DNA from: Antedon bifida
Lineage: Eukaryota > Echinodermata > Crinoidea > Comatulida > Antedonidae
Assembly: GCA_963402885.1 (NCBI GenBank)
Contig: OY727097.1
Location: 12,338,001-12,402,000 of the forward strand
Direction of reading: 5' to 3'
DNA length: 64,000 nucleotides
The position numbers and the translations under genes were made by a program. Below are positions 41,001 to 44,904 of the stretch, in pieces. The first letter of the stretch is position 1. Each line of letters opens with the position of its first letter. The notes beneath the pieces were generated by a model. It did no database searches. It saw only the letters and a list, made by a program, of their open reading frames with translations, and was not told the origin of the DNA.

Positions 41001-42920
41001 TTATTTGAAATATTGAATATTACTTACATTATATTATATACTGTACTTTATTCGATTTATCACTTAATTTCAGAAAAACAATTCCATTTCAATTCCAAAC
41101 AATACTTGGAAGAAAACGAAAAATCACACTAAAATGTTATGTTCCCATTTAGTATATTTAAATTATTTATTATTATTATCATTATTATTTTTGTTTATTG
41201 TTATTTTCCTTCTTATCTGCATCATTGTTTGCATTAATATTCCAGTATTTGTATTTTATTGCACATATGACAAACAATGGGTATCTACATGATATTACAC
41301 AGACTGATGTCAATATGTTAATACATTACAGATAATATGTTGGTATTGTGTTAACAATATTTGTATTATTATTATTTACATAGAAAATAAATCATAATTG
41401 ATTTGTAGGCCTACCTTGTCCTGAATGTTTACGCTCTTTGTATTTATAATATGGGTACATATACCAATCTCACTAGTCTTTGCACTTTCCGGAATCTATA
41501 AAATGTGAACCGATAATGTTATTAATATAAATCCAACTGTTTATGTCATTTAATAACATGCATTGATATTATTGTTAAACATATTACAGAATATTATATT
41601 TTATAAATCGTTCAAAAGAAAACATTTCATTCTCAACTTTACAGTTGTCATATTACGTTTTTAACAATATTTGATAATATTATAACATATCCATCTGTAT
41701 TATATATGTAATAATAGACAACAATAATAATAATGATGATTCAAGTATTTTAGAATAATATAGTAGAGAATGCATGGATGTTTCAATAAAAGAGAGATGG
41801 CAAAATTAATCAAGAATTTAAAATTCATGTCAATTATCATTATGTTTTATCGAAGCTAATTCAATAATTAAATTGTACTTGTCTATTATGCTGTACAAAG
41901 ATGGAAGGTACTACTCTTTTTATGTTTCAAAATAATCATGGTAAATACTAATATGATTTTTTTCCGTATAGTTGCATAGTAAAATCAACTATAGTCAGGT
42001 TCCTCATGTATGAAAATAGGGGTTCCGTAGGATTTTATTGCCCAAAGTGAGATTTCACTTGATTTTACTTTATTATGGTGCTAGGATACCAAAAATGCTA
42101 GGTAACAAATTTTCACGATCCCGTAACCATGGTAACAGCCCCAAATTCAAAATGGCGACCAAATGGCCATATCTCCATAACCCTTTGGTCTAATGACAAG
42201 ATATTGGTATCAAAATACTCGGAATATATATATTTATATTCGTTGTAATAGAACATTTTTACTAAATGCAACCGGAAATGCTATTTTTCTGTACTATTGA
42301 CCCTTGACCTTGACTCGTACTGTATCGTAAAAACGGCTGGTCATAGAAATTTTAAAATGGTCTCAAATTGCTCAGACCATATATATTTATTTTTATTGTA
42401 ATGCAATATTTTGTTAAAAAATGTCCGGAAGCAAAGTTATTGACCTTTGACATAGAGAATAGCTTACAAGGATTTTTATTCAGTAGTCTCTGGTCATATC
42501 TCCATAACTCTTTGGTCTATTAACAAGATATTGGTATCAACATACTCGGAATAAATATATTTATATTCGTTGTAATTGTTTATGTAATTTAATGACATGC
42601 ATTGATATTATTGTTTAACACAAGATCAGAATACTCTATTTTATAAATCGTTGATCATGGCGATGACGATGACGATGACGATGACGATGATGGTTAAATT
42701 AAATAAATTGTAAAGAAAACTAAACAAAAAGTTTTTGTTGAAGCTAATTCAATAAGTAAATATAATATGCTGTACAAAGATGGAAGGTTCTACTCTTTTT
42801 ACGTTTCAACATAATCAAAGTAAAATACTAATATTTTTTTTTCAGTAGTTGCATAGTAAAATCACCTACCTTCAGGCTATTGTCAGCACAGAGTACTAAA
42901 AGACATTGTTTAAGATCCAT
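1990..42920 (-). CDS. Ankyrin-repeat protein gene, 5' part, seven exons visible
   Basis: Minus-strand gene read from seven exons (42870-42920, 41415-41495, 39224-39322, 31563-31661, 11575-11673, 9324-9422, 1990-2088). Every exon is flanked by an AG acceptor and a GTAAGT- or GTAGG-type donor, and every one is a multiple of three, so they join in frame to 219 codons with no stop. Exon 1 gives a 17-residue leader beginning MDLKQC. Exon 2 is a short partial repeat. Exons 3-7 each encode one complete 33-residue ankyrin repeat (G-x-T/S-PL-x-x-A...G-x-TD(V/I)C..L...GA..). Ankyrin repeats are protein-binding scaffolds; the partner and full domain set are unknown because the gene continues past position 1. 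The last three repeats are very alike, including their introns, which indicates recent exon duplication. More exons could be hidden in the 20-kb intron. Confidence 0.8.
2100..2440. repeat. Intron segment duplicated at 11674-12240
   Basis: Intron sequence upstream of ankyrin exon 7 aligns by eye with 11674-11940 plus 12207-12240. Shared landmarks include CTGAAATATTACAAACATTA, TGTATTGTATACGTATACAT and GGTAGTGCTAACTAGTC. It lacks the SINE that the second copy carries, so it acts as an empty site at 2340/2341. Confidence 0.75.
2441..3460 (-). pseudogene. LINE 3' part: RT C-terminus and 3' UTR (CR1/jockey-like)
   Basis: On the minus strand, about 3430 to 2780 encodes the C-terminal part of a non-LTR RT: LDFVHEIKIIGIPIQANLRWD, then MLNRLKRFRV, GYVRPIVEYASTAWHS and KKRALRIILG, then a frame change into SRSHSMLLRKSNEFIIPRA. 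Such RPIvEYAstvWhs and RaLRiIlG blocks mark the thumb/connection region of CR1-group LINEs. A T-rich run at 2443-2459 (a poly-A tail on the coding strand) marks the 3' end. A second copy of the region lies at 23378-24298. The upstream RT is cut at about 3460, where an inverted-repeat element begins. It is frame-broken and inactive. Confidence 0.75.
3462..3690. mobile_element. Inverted-repeat (MITE-like) element, copy 1
   Basis: The left arm (GTGAGAATCAAT, then GGCATTTAATTAAAATGCAG and ACGGTCTTAAAATAACG) is matched in reverse by the right arm ending ATTGATTATCAC at about 3690. The arms are about 60 bp and separated by about 100 bp. It sits abruptly inside the LINE fragment: the intact paralogue at 24170 reads TTTGACTAGCCC where this copy reads TTTGACTAGTGAG. 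A second copy lies at 22319-22585. Homology to the second copy continues beyond the right arm to about 3870, so the mobile unit may be larger than the hairpin. Confidence 0.65.
3616..4149 (+). other. Open reading frame of 177 codons in repeat DNA, function unknown
   Basis: The longest plus-strand frame near here. It starts inside the right arm of the inverted-repeat element and runs to TAA at 4147. I recognise no domain. The first half has a frame-broken relative at about 22500-22850 with several indels, arguing against protein-level selection. One hydrophobic stretch near the N-terminus comes from the hairpin arm. Probably a chance ORF in a mobile element, but it is long for AT-rich DNA and could be a remnant of the element's protein. 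Confidence 0.25.
4275..4570. repeat. Dispersed repeat, SINE-like, copy 1
   Basis: Shares ordered blocks with 29860-30060: AATTCACTTGC, GAAGTAACAGTTACTG, ATAGCCTCTTCTCTAGTA and a GGGCATG block near the end. It also contains CCTCATCCAAAGGATGCGAT and GCACGTTAAAATCGCC, resembling the conserved central part of the 5S-headed SINE at 31.98-32.11 kb. It abuts the LINE tail at 4565. Confidence 0.5.
4565..6268 (-). pseudogene. 5'-truncated LINE with near-complete RT (Rex1/CR1-L2 group)
   Basis: Minus-strand RT. Order of blocks: pre-RT segment with LPTWLAKK (about 6268-6040), NYRPVSNL and SFLSKILEK (about 6005-5940), motif A LLDLSAAFDLIDH (about 5760), the long open frame 5726-4581 with WFKSYL, VPQGSVLGPIIF (motif B), GFADDTQLYL (catalytic DD) and KTKILIIG, then the DYCNGLLYGLP thumb and C-terminus WNTLPINIRKS. 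A stop and at least one frameshift separate the upstream pieces. The 3' end is a (GATT)n-type tail, read as AATCAATCAATCAA at 4568-4585, as in CR1/L2/Rex1 LINEs. There is no endonuclease domain, so it is 5' truncated and dead, but the 381-codon frame is unusually well preserved. Confidence 0.85.
6270..6690. other. No gene seen
   Basis: AT-rich sequence with no recognisable coding or repeat structure beyond the end of the LINE. A 67-codon frame at 6606-6809 overlaps the repeat starting at about 6690 and has no recognisable domain. Confidence 0.4.
6690..7000. repeat. Dispersed repeat also at 22860-23060
   Basis: Shares AGCTCACATAAAC-GGCAATGAAATC, TAAGCTTAT and GAAACGA blocks in the same order with 22860-23060. 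With 3462-3870 (matching 22319-22850) this suggests one larger element, disrupted here by the LINE at 4.57-6.27 kb. Confidence 0.5.
7238..7295. repeat. Ghost copy of ankyrin intron flank without exon
   Basis: AGGTATGTTATTACCGG and TTTAAATTTGAAAATTAAAT match the intron flank left of the ankyrin exons at 1890, 9215 and 11500, but the match ends before any exon. It is probably a remnant of a duplicated repeat unit. Confidence 0.5.
7519..7750. repeat. Imperfect tandem repeat
   Basis: About three degenerate units containing ACAAATCTGCT, GCTTAAG-GAC, TTCAGAA-TGAAA and GCGTTTACAGCA. Unit length varies between roughly 80 and 110 bp. GC-richer unassigned DNA follows at 7750-7900. Confidence 0.45.
8045..8465 (-). 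pseudogene. Non-LTR RT fragment (copy 2) split by a fold-back element
   Basis: 8230-8465 repeats 16-258 with few differences; 8045-8063 repeats the first bases of the window. Here the A-run has six residues, so the minus frame reads straight through ETINLIGGLKKAIVLEKG into FKCTDWFQSYITNRT. The copy is interrupted at about 8064-8229 by a GGTTCCCACT element. The frame ends without the catalytic region, so it is a fragment. Confidence 0.55.
8065..8231. mobile_element. GGTTCCCACTAG fold-back/MITE, copy 1
   Basis: Begins GGTTCCCACTAGAACG and ends CTAGTGGACC, with inner inverted repeats GTAACGCAAGGACG and GACGTTGC-type arms (the reverse reads CTTGCGTTGCGTTACGTCC at about 8189). Its absence from the paralogous RT fragment at 1-20 defines the insertion. 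A shorter relative lies at 44905-44986. Confidence 0.75.
8470..9210. other. Intron DNA, no gene seen
   Basis: AT-rich, with no recognisable ORF, RNA or repeat structure apart from the repeated intron flank that begins at about 9213 next to ankyrin exon 6. Confidence 0.4.
9324..9422 (-). CDS. Ankyrin-repeat exon 6
   Basis: A 99-nt phase-0 exon with acceptor AG at 9423-9424 and donor GTAAGT at 9318-9323. It encodes a canonical ankyrin repeat: DGWTPLHSAARKGHTDVC followed by TVLLKAGANLDLTTN. It keeps the TPLH turn, making it the most canonical of the three duplicated repeats. Confidence 0.88.
9480..10440. other. Intron DNA, no gene seen
   Basis: Low-complexity AT-rich intron with no ORF of note. 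From about 10372 it becomes homologous to 13030-13430. Confidence 0.4.
10410..10610. repeat. Segment duplicated at 13235-13420
   Basis: Both copies carry CACCGTGA-GAGTTCG-GATATC, CGTTAACGCACAC, TACTCTATGACC and GTGTCATACA in the same order. This places them in the same ankyrin-exon duplication unit, downstream of the exons in copy order. Confidence 0.65.
10951..11494. mobile_element. 544-bp MITE with TTTAAA target duplication
   Basis: TIRs are GATATATTGTCCCTT at the left and AAGGGACAATACATC at the right (one mismatch over 15 bp), flanked by direct TTTAAA at 10945-10950 and 11495-11500. The paralogous introns at 1908-1915 and 9240-9248 read CGCCCTTTAAATT without the insert, so the empty site is present twice in this window. 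There is no coding capacity. The TTAA-containing duplication is compatible with a piggyBac-type non-autonomous element, but the TIR does not start CCC, so the family is open. Confidence 0.85.
11575..11673 (-). CDS. Ankyrin-repeat exon 5
   Basis: A 99-nt phase-0 exon with acceptor AG at 11674-11675 and donor GTAAGT at 11569-11574. It encodes DGWSPLKVAAQHGHTDVC followed by SILLKAGAKLDLQDK. It resembles exons 6 and 7 throughout. The PLK in place of PLH departs from the usual ankyrin turn. Confidence 0.88.
11941..12206 (+). mobile_element. tRNA-derived SINE, copy 1
   Basis: The head has pol III promoter boxes: an A-box-like TGGCTTGGTGGTTATG at about 11954 and B box GGTTCAAGTCC at 11997-12007, spaced as in a tRNA. 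The body carries CAGCAATTGCTGGATGGATC and the end is A-rich (12180-12206). The duplicated intron at 2340/2341 is the empty site. A target duplication is at most a few bases (ATC) and unclear. A second copy is at 30280-30442. Confidence 0.88.
12210..13660. other. Intron DNA, no gene seen
   Basis: 12207-12260 continues the intron duplication shared with 2341. 13235-13420 matches 10430-10610. The rest has no recognisable feature. Confidence 0.4.
13673..14598. mobile_element. Fold-back DNA element with 148-bp inverted arms
   Basis: The left arm at 13673-13820 (CACTATAAATCTTTGATATC at the outer end, TGCTGTGTTATCG at the inner end) is matched almost perfectly by the right arm at 14451-14598 (CGATAACACAGCAGCAC... 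...GATTTATAGTG). The ends read CACTA/TAGTG, which recalls the CACTA superfamily, but no clear 3-bp target duplication is visible and no transposase is encoded in the 630-bp core. The core holds a two-copy 44-bp direct repeat at 13855-13942 and, next to the right arm, CTAGATGGTACGCGAGCGA, a motif that recurs at 33669. Confidence 0.82.
13855..13942. repeat. Two-copy 44-bp tandem repeat
   Basis: ATAAATTTACGTAAGG-G-AAAATT and GTAAATCGCGC-TTATTT occur twice, the second copy starting 44 bp after the first (TTACGTAAGG at 13861 and 13905). Confidence 0.75.
14600..16479. other. Region upstream of the nested gene, no exon identified
   Basis: Low-complexity DNA with long A/T runs. Small frames at 14899-15108, 15261-15518 and 16008-16193 show no domains and are A/T-run artefacts. 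Upstream exons or the promoter of the gene beginning at about 16510 should lie here or further left, but I could not pick them out. A polypyrimidine tract with AG at 16478-16479 would be a fair acceptor, so an upstream exon is possible. Confidence 0.35.
16510..19109 (+). CDS. Five-exon gene, SAMD3-like/uncharacterised C-terminal region
   Basis: Exons 16510-16696, 17326-17531, 17675-17822, 18131-18225 and 18795-19109 (TAG) join to 316 codons. All four introns are GT-AG and phases agree at every joint (1, 0, 1, 0), including the split Glu codon at 16696/17326, so the model is self-consistent. The N-terminus (MYNVKPWGSKKTNKKSS) is basic, followed by an acidic, disordered stretch. The middle has ARRAWLTETSAE and LLTKYPCFKDHVE, then a helical segment IIEEVRRILG; the C-terminus is helical with no signal peptide or membrane segment. 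The KYPCF-plus-helix arrangement resembles proteins usually named sterile alpha motif domain-containing protein 3-like or uncharacterised, recalled from family knowledge and not searched. No SAM domain is visible. The exon-1 frame stays open to the acceptor at 16479, so a 5' exon may be missing. It lies in an intron of the ankyrin gene on the opposite strand. Confidence 0.72.
19105..19745 (+). repeat. Four-copy tandem repeat of the gene's 3' end (about 170 bp units)
   Basis: Units start at 19105, 19274, 19445 and 19619 (169, 171, 174 bp and a shortened last unit). Each begins ATTAG/ATTACAGTAG-TTTAGTAAAAACAG and contains AGGGTGTAGTTTTATTTCAT and CCGCTTAATGTATGTTACTT. The first unit overlaps the stop codon of the nested gene (19107-19109), so it includes the 3' UTR. 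The copies are near identical, hence recent. Confidence 0.9.
19746..20164. other. AT-rich spacer, nothing recognised
   Basis: No ORF or structured repeat; A/T-rich DNA between the 170-bp array and the minisatellite. Confidence 0.4.
20165..21650. repeat. 63-bp minisatellite, about 23 copies, with palindromic head
   Basis: The unit is TTGCTTGAAACAAGAATTCT, then an ACAAATAAAAATCGGAATAT block, then TCTTACTTATTTTAAGAAA, with successive starts 63-64 bp apart (20211, 20274, 20338, 20401 and onward). The array is preceded by an inverted copy of the unit head: TAGAATTCTTGTTTCAAGC is followed at once by its reverse complement, giving a perfect hairpin at about 20173-20229. Degenerate units continue to about 21900, where CTTGTTTCAAGAAATATTTTG, CTTGAAACAAG forms a second hairpin. 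Because 63 is a multiple of three, short stretches are open with a 21-residue period (ETRILQIKIGIFLLILRN), but 64- and 68-bp units break the frame, so coding is unlikely. Confidence 0.92.
21660..22318. other. Degenerate minisatellite edge, then unassigned DNA
   Basis: 21660-21900 holds decayed units with TTCTTG/CAAGAA motifs. A 120-codon frame at 21552-21914 is read-through of this repeat. 21945-22010 shares ACTACGCATTTTGG and CCCCTGGATG-type words with 4068-4092. No gene seen. Confidence 0.45.
22319..22585. mobile_element. Inverted-repeat (MITE-like) element, copy 2
   Basis: The left arm GAGTGAGAATCAAT, then AAAATGCAGACCGTCTTAAA and TGACATGTTTCGATAAAT is repeated in reverse as ATTTATCGAAACATGTCATG, then AAGACCGTCTGCATTTTCAT and ATTGATCATCACTC. 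The middle segment TCATCAGAACTGTAATCAAA is shared with the copy at 3462-3690. Homology continues to about 22850, with an extra 90 bp at 22598-22690 absent from copy 1. Confidence 0.7.
23378..24298 (-). pseudogene. CR1/jockey-like LINE RT fragment, host of a nested insertion
   Basis: Minus-strand pieces at 24298-23934 encode KFKYVDDVSLVEVRRASD (the catalytic YVDD), NWASQTFLKLNPSKCEALQV, LDFVHEMKIIGIPIQENLRWD and MLNRLKRFRV. The reading resumes at 23410-23378 (VSACDLVSV). Between them is a younger LINE (23411-23927). It is a second copy of the family at 2441-3460. The fragment lacks the upstream RT motifs and the rest of the C-terminus. Confidence 0.8.
23411..23927 (-). mobile_element. Nested 5'-truncated LINE insertion with 6-bp TSD
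   Basis: Inserted in the older LINE at AACTCT, which flanks it at 23405-23410 and 23928-23933; the uninterrupted paralogue at about 3220 reads GCAGAAACTCTAAAACG. The minus-strand frame ends in a typical LINE RT C-terminus (THKTRSSCNLHPPL, GTKLFNDLPDEIK). The 3' end is a (TGAA)n tail, read as TTCATTCATTCAT at 23411-23423. Truncation at the 5' end, tail repeat and short TSD are the hallmarks of target-primed reverse transcription. Confidence 0.88.
24300..26780 (-). pseudogene. LINE with endonuclease and RT remnants (CR1/L2-like), internally rearranged
   Basis: Read on the minus strand. An apurinic-type endonuclease remnant (about 26640-25980) has CPVDVAVITETN, GGVAVYVTDNIP, VFAIAVCAVYIPP, LVDHIIFTDQL and the terminal catalytic signature ICNSDHNPVF. 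A linker at 25912-25586 has SWMTPEIKILIKKRQ. RT spans 25499-24432 with NGVRQGGVMSPLLYNVY and LSFADDLVLLAPS (the catalytic FADD), then LGHVISNNL. The RT motifs before the VIIDRSTPSPIVKIL block are missing, and the segment LPTLHPYQIQIWEMF runs straight into it near 25350, so the element has an internal deletion or is a chimera of two LINEs. Multiple stops and frameshifts make it inactive. ATGAA-type repeats at about 24300-24312 mark the 3' end. Confidence 0.85.
26790..29855. other. Intron/intergenic DNA, no gene seen
   Basis: No exon with splice borders and no recognisable ORF product. Frames at 27171-27497, 27852-28040 and 28125-28310 have no family resemblance. It lies in the large ankyrin-gene intron, where diverged exons could be missed. 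Confidence 0.35.
29860..30060. repeat. Dispersed SINE-like repeat, copy 2
   Basis: Ordered blocks shared with 4335-4530 (AATTCACTTGC, GAAGTAACAGTTACTG, ATAGCCTCTTCTCTAGTA). Confidence 0.5.
30280..30442 (-). mobile_element. tRNA-derived SINE, copy 2 (internally deleted)
   Basis: The reverse complement matches 11941-12206: head with GGTGGTTATGATGCTTGGCT, CCTGGGTTCAAGTTCC-type B box, AATTACAACTCCACTCCCA, and tail CAGCAATTGCTGGATGGATC followed by poly-A (T8 at about 30280). About 80 bp present at 12072-12151 of copy 1 is missing. It is the younger or degraded relative in the ankyrin-gene intron. Confidence 0.85.
31000..31365 (+). repeat. LINE 3' UTR remnant with (TGAA)n tail
   Basis: The sequence ends GAACAAATGAAATGAATGAATG at about 31341-31362, like the (TGAA)n tails of the LINEs at 23.4 and 24.3 kb, after an AT-rich non-coding stretch. 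No RT sequence remains, so the assignment rests on the tail only. Confidence 0.35.
31563..31661 (-). CDS. Ankyrin-repeat exon 4
   Basis: A 99-nt phase-0 exon with acceptor AG at 31662-31663 and donor GTAGG at 31558-31562. It encodes DGFAPLHCAAQEGCTDIC followed by NILHIAGSDVNVQNK, a complete ankyrin repeat with the PLHCAA turn. It is diverged from exons 5-7, so it is an older repeat. Confidence 0.88.
31780..32240 (+). mobile_element. 5S-rRNA-derived SINE (SINE3 type)
   Basis: The head at 31780-31905 aligns with 5S rRNA along its whole length: ACGGCAATACTGCGTTGAA, CACCGGTTCTCGTC, ATCACCGAAGTTAAGCA, GGGCCCGGTT, TGGATGGGAGACCG and GGGTGCTGTA, keeping the internal pol III control region. It then runs into a non-5S body with CCTCATCCTTCGGATGGGAT, GTAAAGCCGTTGGTCCCGTG and TGCACGTTAAAGAAC, like conserved central domains reported in mollusc and echinoderm SINEs, probably the Nin-type domain (from memory). 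The tail is AAATAAATATATATAAAA. It lies in the intron just upstream of ankyrin exon 4. Confidence 0.85.
32250..34020. other. No gene seen; possible pogo-like TIR fragments
   Basis: No ORF of interest. 33356-33375 reads ACAGTAGAACCTCTCCTTTG, resembling the CAGTRGAACCTC ends of pogo/Tigger elements, and a related inverted word GAGGTTCCAAAGG occurs at 33605, but no full element could be closed. CTAGATGGTACGCGAGCGA at 33668 is shared with 14429. Confidence 0.35.
34026..34212 (+). repeat. Left LTR
   Basis: 187 bp, TGTTTTGACG...AAGCATAACA, about 90% identical by eye to the right LTR, with a TTTAAATA box and an AATAAA signal as expected for promoter and polyadenylation functions. Confidence 0.85.
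34690..35510 (+). pseudogene. Gag-like region of the LTR element
   Basis: An open piece starts MAFKYDMGG at 34692 and ends after about 46 codons. A second frame at 35137-35496 (119 codons) has no recognised domain and no CCHC knuckle. The position between left LTR and protease implies gag. The reading is fragmentary and not an intact gene. Confidence 0.4.
35640..35880 (+). pseudogene. Retroviral-type aspartic protease remnant
   Basis: The plus frame reads KQAKCLVDTGAFINLIDHDL, with the catalytic DTGA at about 35689, followed by SISLKLTINNGSCLV. This is the pepsin-like fold of Ty3/Gypsy pol. The partner segment is cut short and the frame is lost at about 35878. Confidence 0.8.
35990..36215 (+). 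pseudogene. Integrase core, upstream half
   Basis: The frame reads WPILVPLKETGAATVAKALF and then HGCPETLLSDLGSNSLS, the second catalytic-Asp region of the Gypsy integrase core (usually LLSDrGsnF), then VLEVCRVIQIY. It is interrupted at about 36210 by the LINE fragment. Confidence 0.8.
36210..36795 (-). pseudogene. LINE RT C-terminal fragment inside the integrase
   Basis: Minus strand. MKNVLLNHNILLQTRL, RSRLTFNCQNWVHVQRLHNQ, a frame step, then FLRRMIRNGYRR, STFLKTQQRNYAAHLIRSDN and KKLFFQDD. This resembles the thumb/C-terminus of LINEs with the rLlrsMvRnGf...YAaHviRadN pattern. The 3' end carries a TTTA-type tail at about 36249-36262. Part of the integrase is lost at the right border. Confidence 0.75.
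36840..37090 (+). pseudogene. Integrase core, downstream half
   Basis: SHYVNEYHNDWDKYLPAIQF and then AYRTAP, then after an in-frame TAA (about 37024) YGREAGFPIDV, the C-terminal part of the Gypsy integrase core (WdkyLp.iqfAYRtAp...GR.P..P.D). Confidence 0.8.
37400..37697 (+). pseudogene. Integrase tail and chromodomain
   Basis: After the EFEIGDC and RNLKRYG linker and a frameshift, 37561-37697 encodes LEYLIEWKGFPHSRNKWEAV then QNLNS, a clear chromodomain (aromatic-cage YLIEWKG, W-E near the end), followed by TGA. Chromodomains in chromoviral integrases bind methylated histone tails and steer insertion. Confidence 0.8.
38107..38291 (+). repeat. Right LTR
   Basis: 185 bp, TGTTGTGACG...AAGCATAACA. 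Differences from the left LTR are scattered substitutions and short indels, indicating an old insertion. Confidence 0.85.
38292..39215. other. Intron DNA, no gene seen
   Basis: AT-rich DNA between the LTR element and ankyrin exon 3. A 65-codon frame at 38766-38963 has no recognisable domain. Confidence 0.4.
39224..39322 (-). CDS. Ankyrin-repeat exon 3
   Basis: A 99-nt phase-0 exon with acceptor AG at 39323-39324 and donor GTAAGT at 39218-39223. It encodes LGRTALLFGVYFNNVTAC followed by QNLIESDADVNHQSN. The G-R-T-AL start and DADVN end fit the ankyrin consensus, but the middle is diverged. Confidence 0.82.
40175..40291 (-). mobile_element. AGTCGCGTG MITE with GTCGGTCTGT repeats, copy 1
   Basis: Ends AGTCGCGTGCTAC and GTCCACGCGACT. 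The core is a run of ACAGACAGACCG/ACCGACCGAC microsatellite next to ATAGTGATACCGG. The reverse complement matches the element at 58007-58197. Confidence 0.85.
40292..41410. other. Intron DNA, no gene seen
   Basis: AT-rich, with trinucleotide ATT runs at about 41170-41200. No coding signal. Confidence 0.4.
41415..41495 (-). CDS. Ankyrin gene exon 2 (partial repeat)
   Basis: An 81-nt phase-0 exon with acceptor AG at 41496-41497 and donor GTAGG at 41410-41414. It encodes IPESAKTSEIGICTHI followed by INTKSVNIQDK. Only the tail (VNIQDK) looks ankyrin-like; it may be a capping half-repeat. Confidence is lower than for the 99-nt exons because of its length, but splice phases fit both neighbours. 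Confidence 0.65.
42040..42580. repeat. Two-unit dispersed repeat related to the 50.9-54.1 kb fold-back subunits
   Basis: Units at about 42150 and 42490 share CCATATCTCCATAACYCTTT and AAGATATTGGTATCAA, then TATATTTATATTCGTTGTAAT, and contain CCGGAA and TTGACCCTTGACC/TTGACCTTTGAC. The same succession (CATATCTC-AAAAC..., ATATTTATATTCGCTCTAAT, CATTTTACNAAAAA, CCGGAA, TTGACCC) recurs in the 345-bp units of the fold-back element. Confidence 0.7.
42657..42692. repeat. (GATGAC)n microsatellite
   Basis: About five copies of CGATGA with a few flanking GATG words. Confidence 0.9.
42870..42920 (-). CDS. Ankyrin gene exon 1 with start codon
   Basis: ATG at 42920-42918 on the minus strand opens 17 codons (MDLKQCLLVLCADNSLK) ending at a GTAGGTGA donor (42869-42862). 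An in-frame TAG lies 12 nt upstream (TAG-CAA-CTA-CAA-ATG), which supports this ATG as the true start unless an acceptor lies between. It joins exon 2 in phase 0. Confidence 0.72.
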
Positions 42921-43115
42921 TTGTAGTTGCTATACCGTTTACTAGTAGGCCTACGGCAGATCTTTTGAAACGGTTTTCTGTATTCTAGAATTAAAATTAA
43001 CATGTTTTGGCTTTTCAATGAAAGACTTAGCTAAGCCTACATCCGATAGGTTCTGACATACACGACGGCGATAATATTAATATAGCGATAAATGAATCAT
43101 TAGGTCCTTATACGA

Positions 43116-43161
43116 TGACGTCACATACTGCCAGCACCCCATTGACTGATTATTACGTAAT
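43116..43161 (-). promoter_or_regulatory. Candidate promoter sites (CRE and C/EBP-like palindromes)
   Basis: A perfect cAMP-response palindrome TGACGTCA (43116-43123) and a perfect ATTACGTAAT palindrome (43152-43161) lie 196-241 bp upstream of the ankyrin ATG. Both are classical bZIP sites. The position suits a promoter, but no TATA box or transcription start is demonstrated. Confidence 0.35.
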
Positions 43162-43747
43162 GTAATTTTACCGTGCCTTTAGCAAACGGAAGTTAGGATA
43201 CGGTAGCGTATCTTTAGCCACGGCCTTTATCTAAAAAGGTATACAATATTATGTTCAACCCTGGAATTAATAATGGATCGATCCATTTAGTGGTCTTATA
43301 GCAGAATGAAACTAGAAAACTCAAGTCTTGAAATCGCAATAGGACCATATAGTATTTATTTTTACAATGTAGTTTGTGACCTTAAATTAGATTTTAAAAA
43401 CGTAGGGAATGAGACTTTAAACATGTTTGATATGAATATACGTCAAACAGTTATGTAAATGTTTAGTTTCAGTAGTAACCAGCTTCTTTTCAAATGTAAT
43501 AATTTATTTTCATATTGTTGTCAATTGCATTCTTATAATACTATGTAAGTCTCCGACTGATTTATGAAAATATTCTATTTCACTTCGAAATAGCAACATT
43601 TGCTTCAAAAACAAGAAGTAAGCGCCGTATATATTGTATGACTAATCATTTTGTATAGATAATTCACAGTACGGTAAAAGCAAGGTTTTAATAGTCCAAA
43701 TGTCAACATTCAAAATTCAAACTTTGAAGCATTTGATATCTGTTGGT

Positions 43748-44900
43748 TAGGGTCACTTTTTGTGGAAAATGCATACTGATGCTAATGGTGGAACGATATT
43801 ATTATTGTAATAAACCATAACTTATATCAGTAATAATAATGCAATGAAATATTTATAAAAAGGTATACAACTTTTTTCTAACCCTCTGATTAATAATGGA
43901 TCGTTCCATTTTGTGGTTTTATAGCAGAAACTAGTTTCTATAGTACTGAGTGTTAACACTCGTTTTCCTGTGTCTGTTGTACCCAACTAGGGTTGTGTTA
44001 TACTTATAATTATTATACATTGCCAACTTACCAACTATTGCCACTGGACATGAACACTGAACAATCTTTCCCGATAAACTCTCAATTCAACCAATTCGTA
44101 GCTGTTTACAGTACCTGCACTCCTTTGCCTGTTTTCCTATTAGTATTTATAATAACAATATGTATGCTTGAATTTACCACAATAATAGTAATAGCACAAA
44201 AACCTTTCCACGGTCTAATGAACTTATTTAGAGATGCACACAACATTGTGTAGAATTTCAATTCATATTTACAGTCATTCAATTCTATCTAACCCAAGAA
44301 GTAGTCATGTATCAGATTATATAACCTGTAGGCCTACCCAATATAGTATACTTTTAGTGTGATCACTTCGAGAATCCTAACGCACTCAATATGTAAATGA
44401 ATTTTATATGGTTATATAATATATATATGTTTAAAGCCAGTATGCAGTTTAATAATATTTATGCCAAAAGGCCTCAATGTATAATATGTGAAATTAAAAC
44501 TCAGAGGATATAGGAAAATAGGTAACAAAACATCACGATTGTGTGAATCTTTGTTGAATTCAAGTATTAAGACAGTAGGATATATTATGGTTAAGTTTAG
44601 ATTTAAGCATAATTATAAATGAAATAACTCAACTGTTGGAAAGTAAAGAGAACGCATTTATAATATATGTCATTAATTGACACTATTTCAAGAAACACGA
44701 ATAATAATACTATAGAACAACATTTTAACGTTATAAATAATCATAAAACAGTAAAACCTGTAAACAGAGGGCGCCATCACATTTGCAGCCAAGATTCTTA
44801 CGTCTCTTAGGCAAAGTTGAAAAATAAATAACGTCAACGATGTTTGTCAAGATCGCATCGTGCTGCTCGAAAACTGCTGTAGCCCCGAATAGAAAGTTAA
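43748..44900. repeat. Tandem duplication, copy 1
   Basis: Starts GGTTAGGGTCACTTTTTGTG and matches 44992-45990 in order: GAAAATGCATACT-ATGCTAA, TTAATAATGGATCG-TCCATT, TGAGTGTTAACACTCGTTT, AATAGGTAACAAAACATCAC, GTTGAATTCAAGTATTAAGA and TGTAGCCCCGAATAGAAAGT. Small frames inside it (43993-44253, 44731-45018 minus) are not preserved between copies. A shorter third relative is at 43240-43310. Confidence 0.82.
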
Positions 44901-44904
44901 GCGT

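Noticed and set aside
43993..44253. Membrane-protein ORF of 86 codons
   Set aside because: It lies in a tandem duplication whose second copy has frame-disrupting gaps, and no family resemblance is seen.
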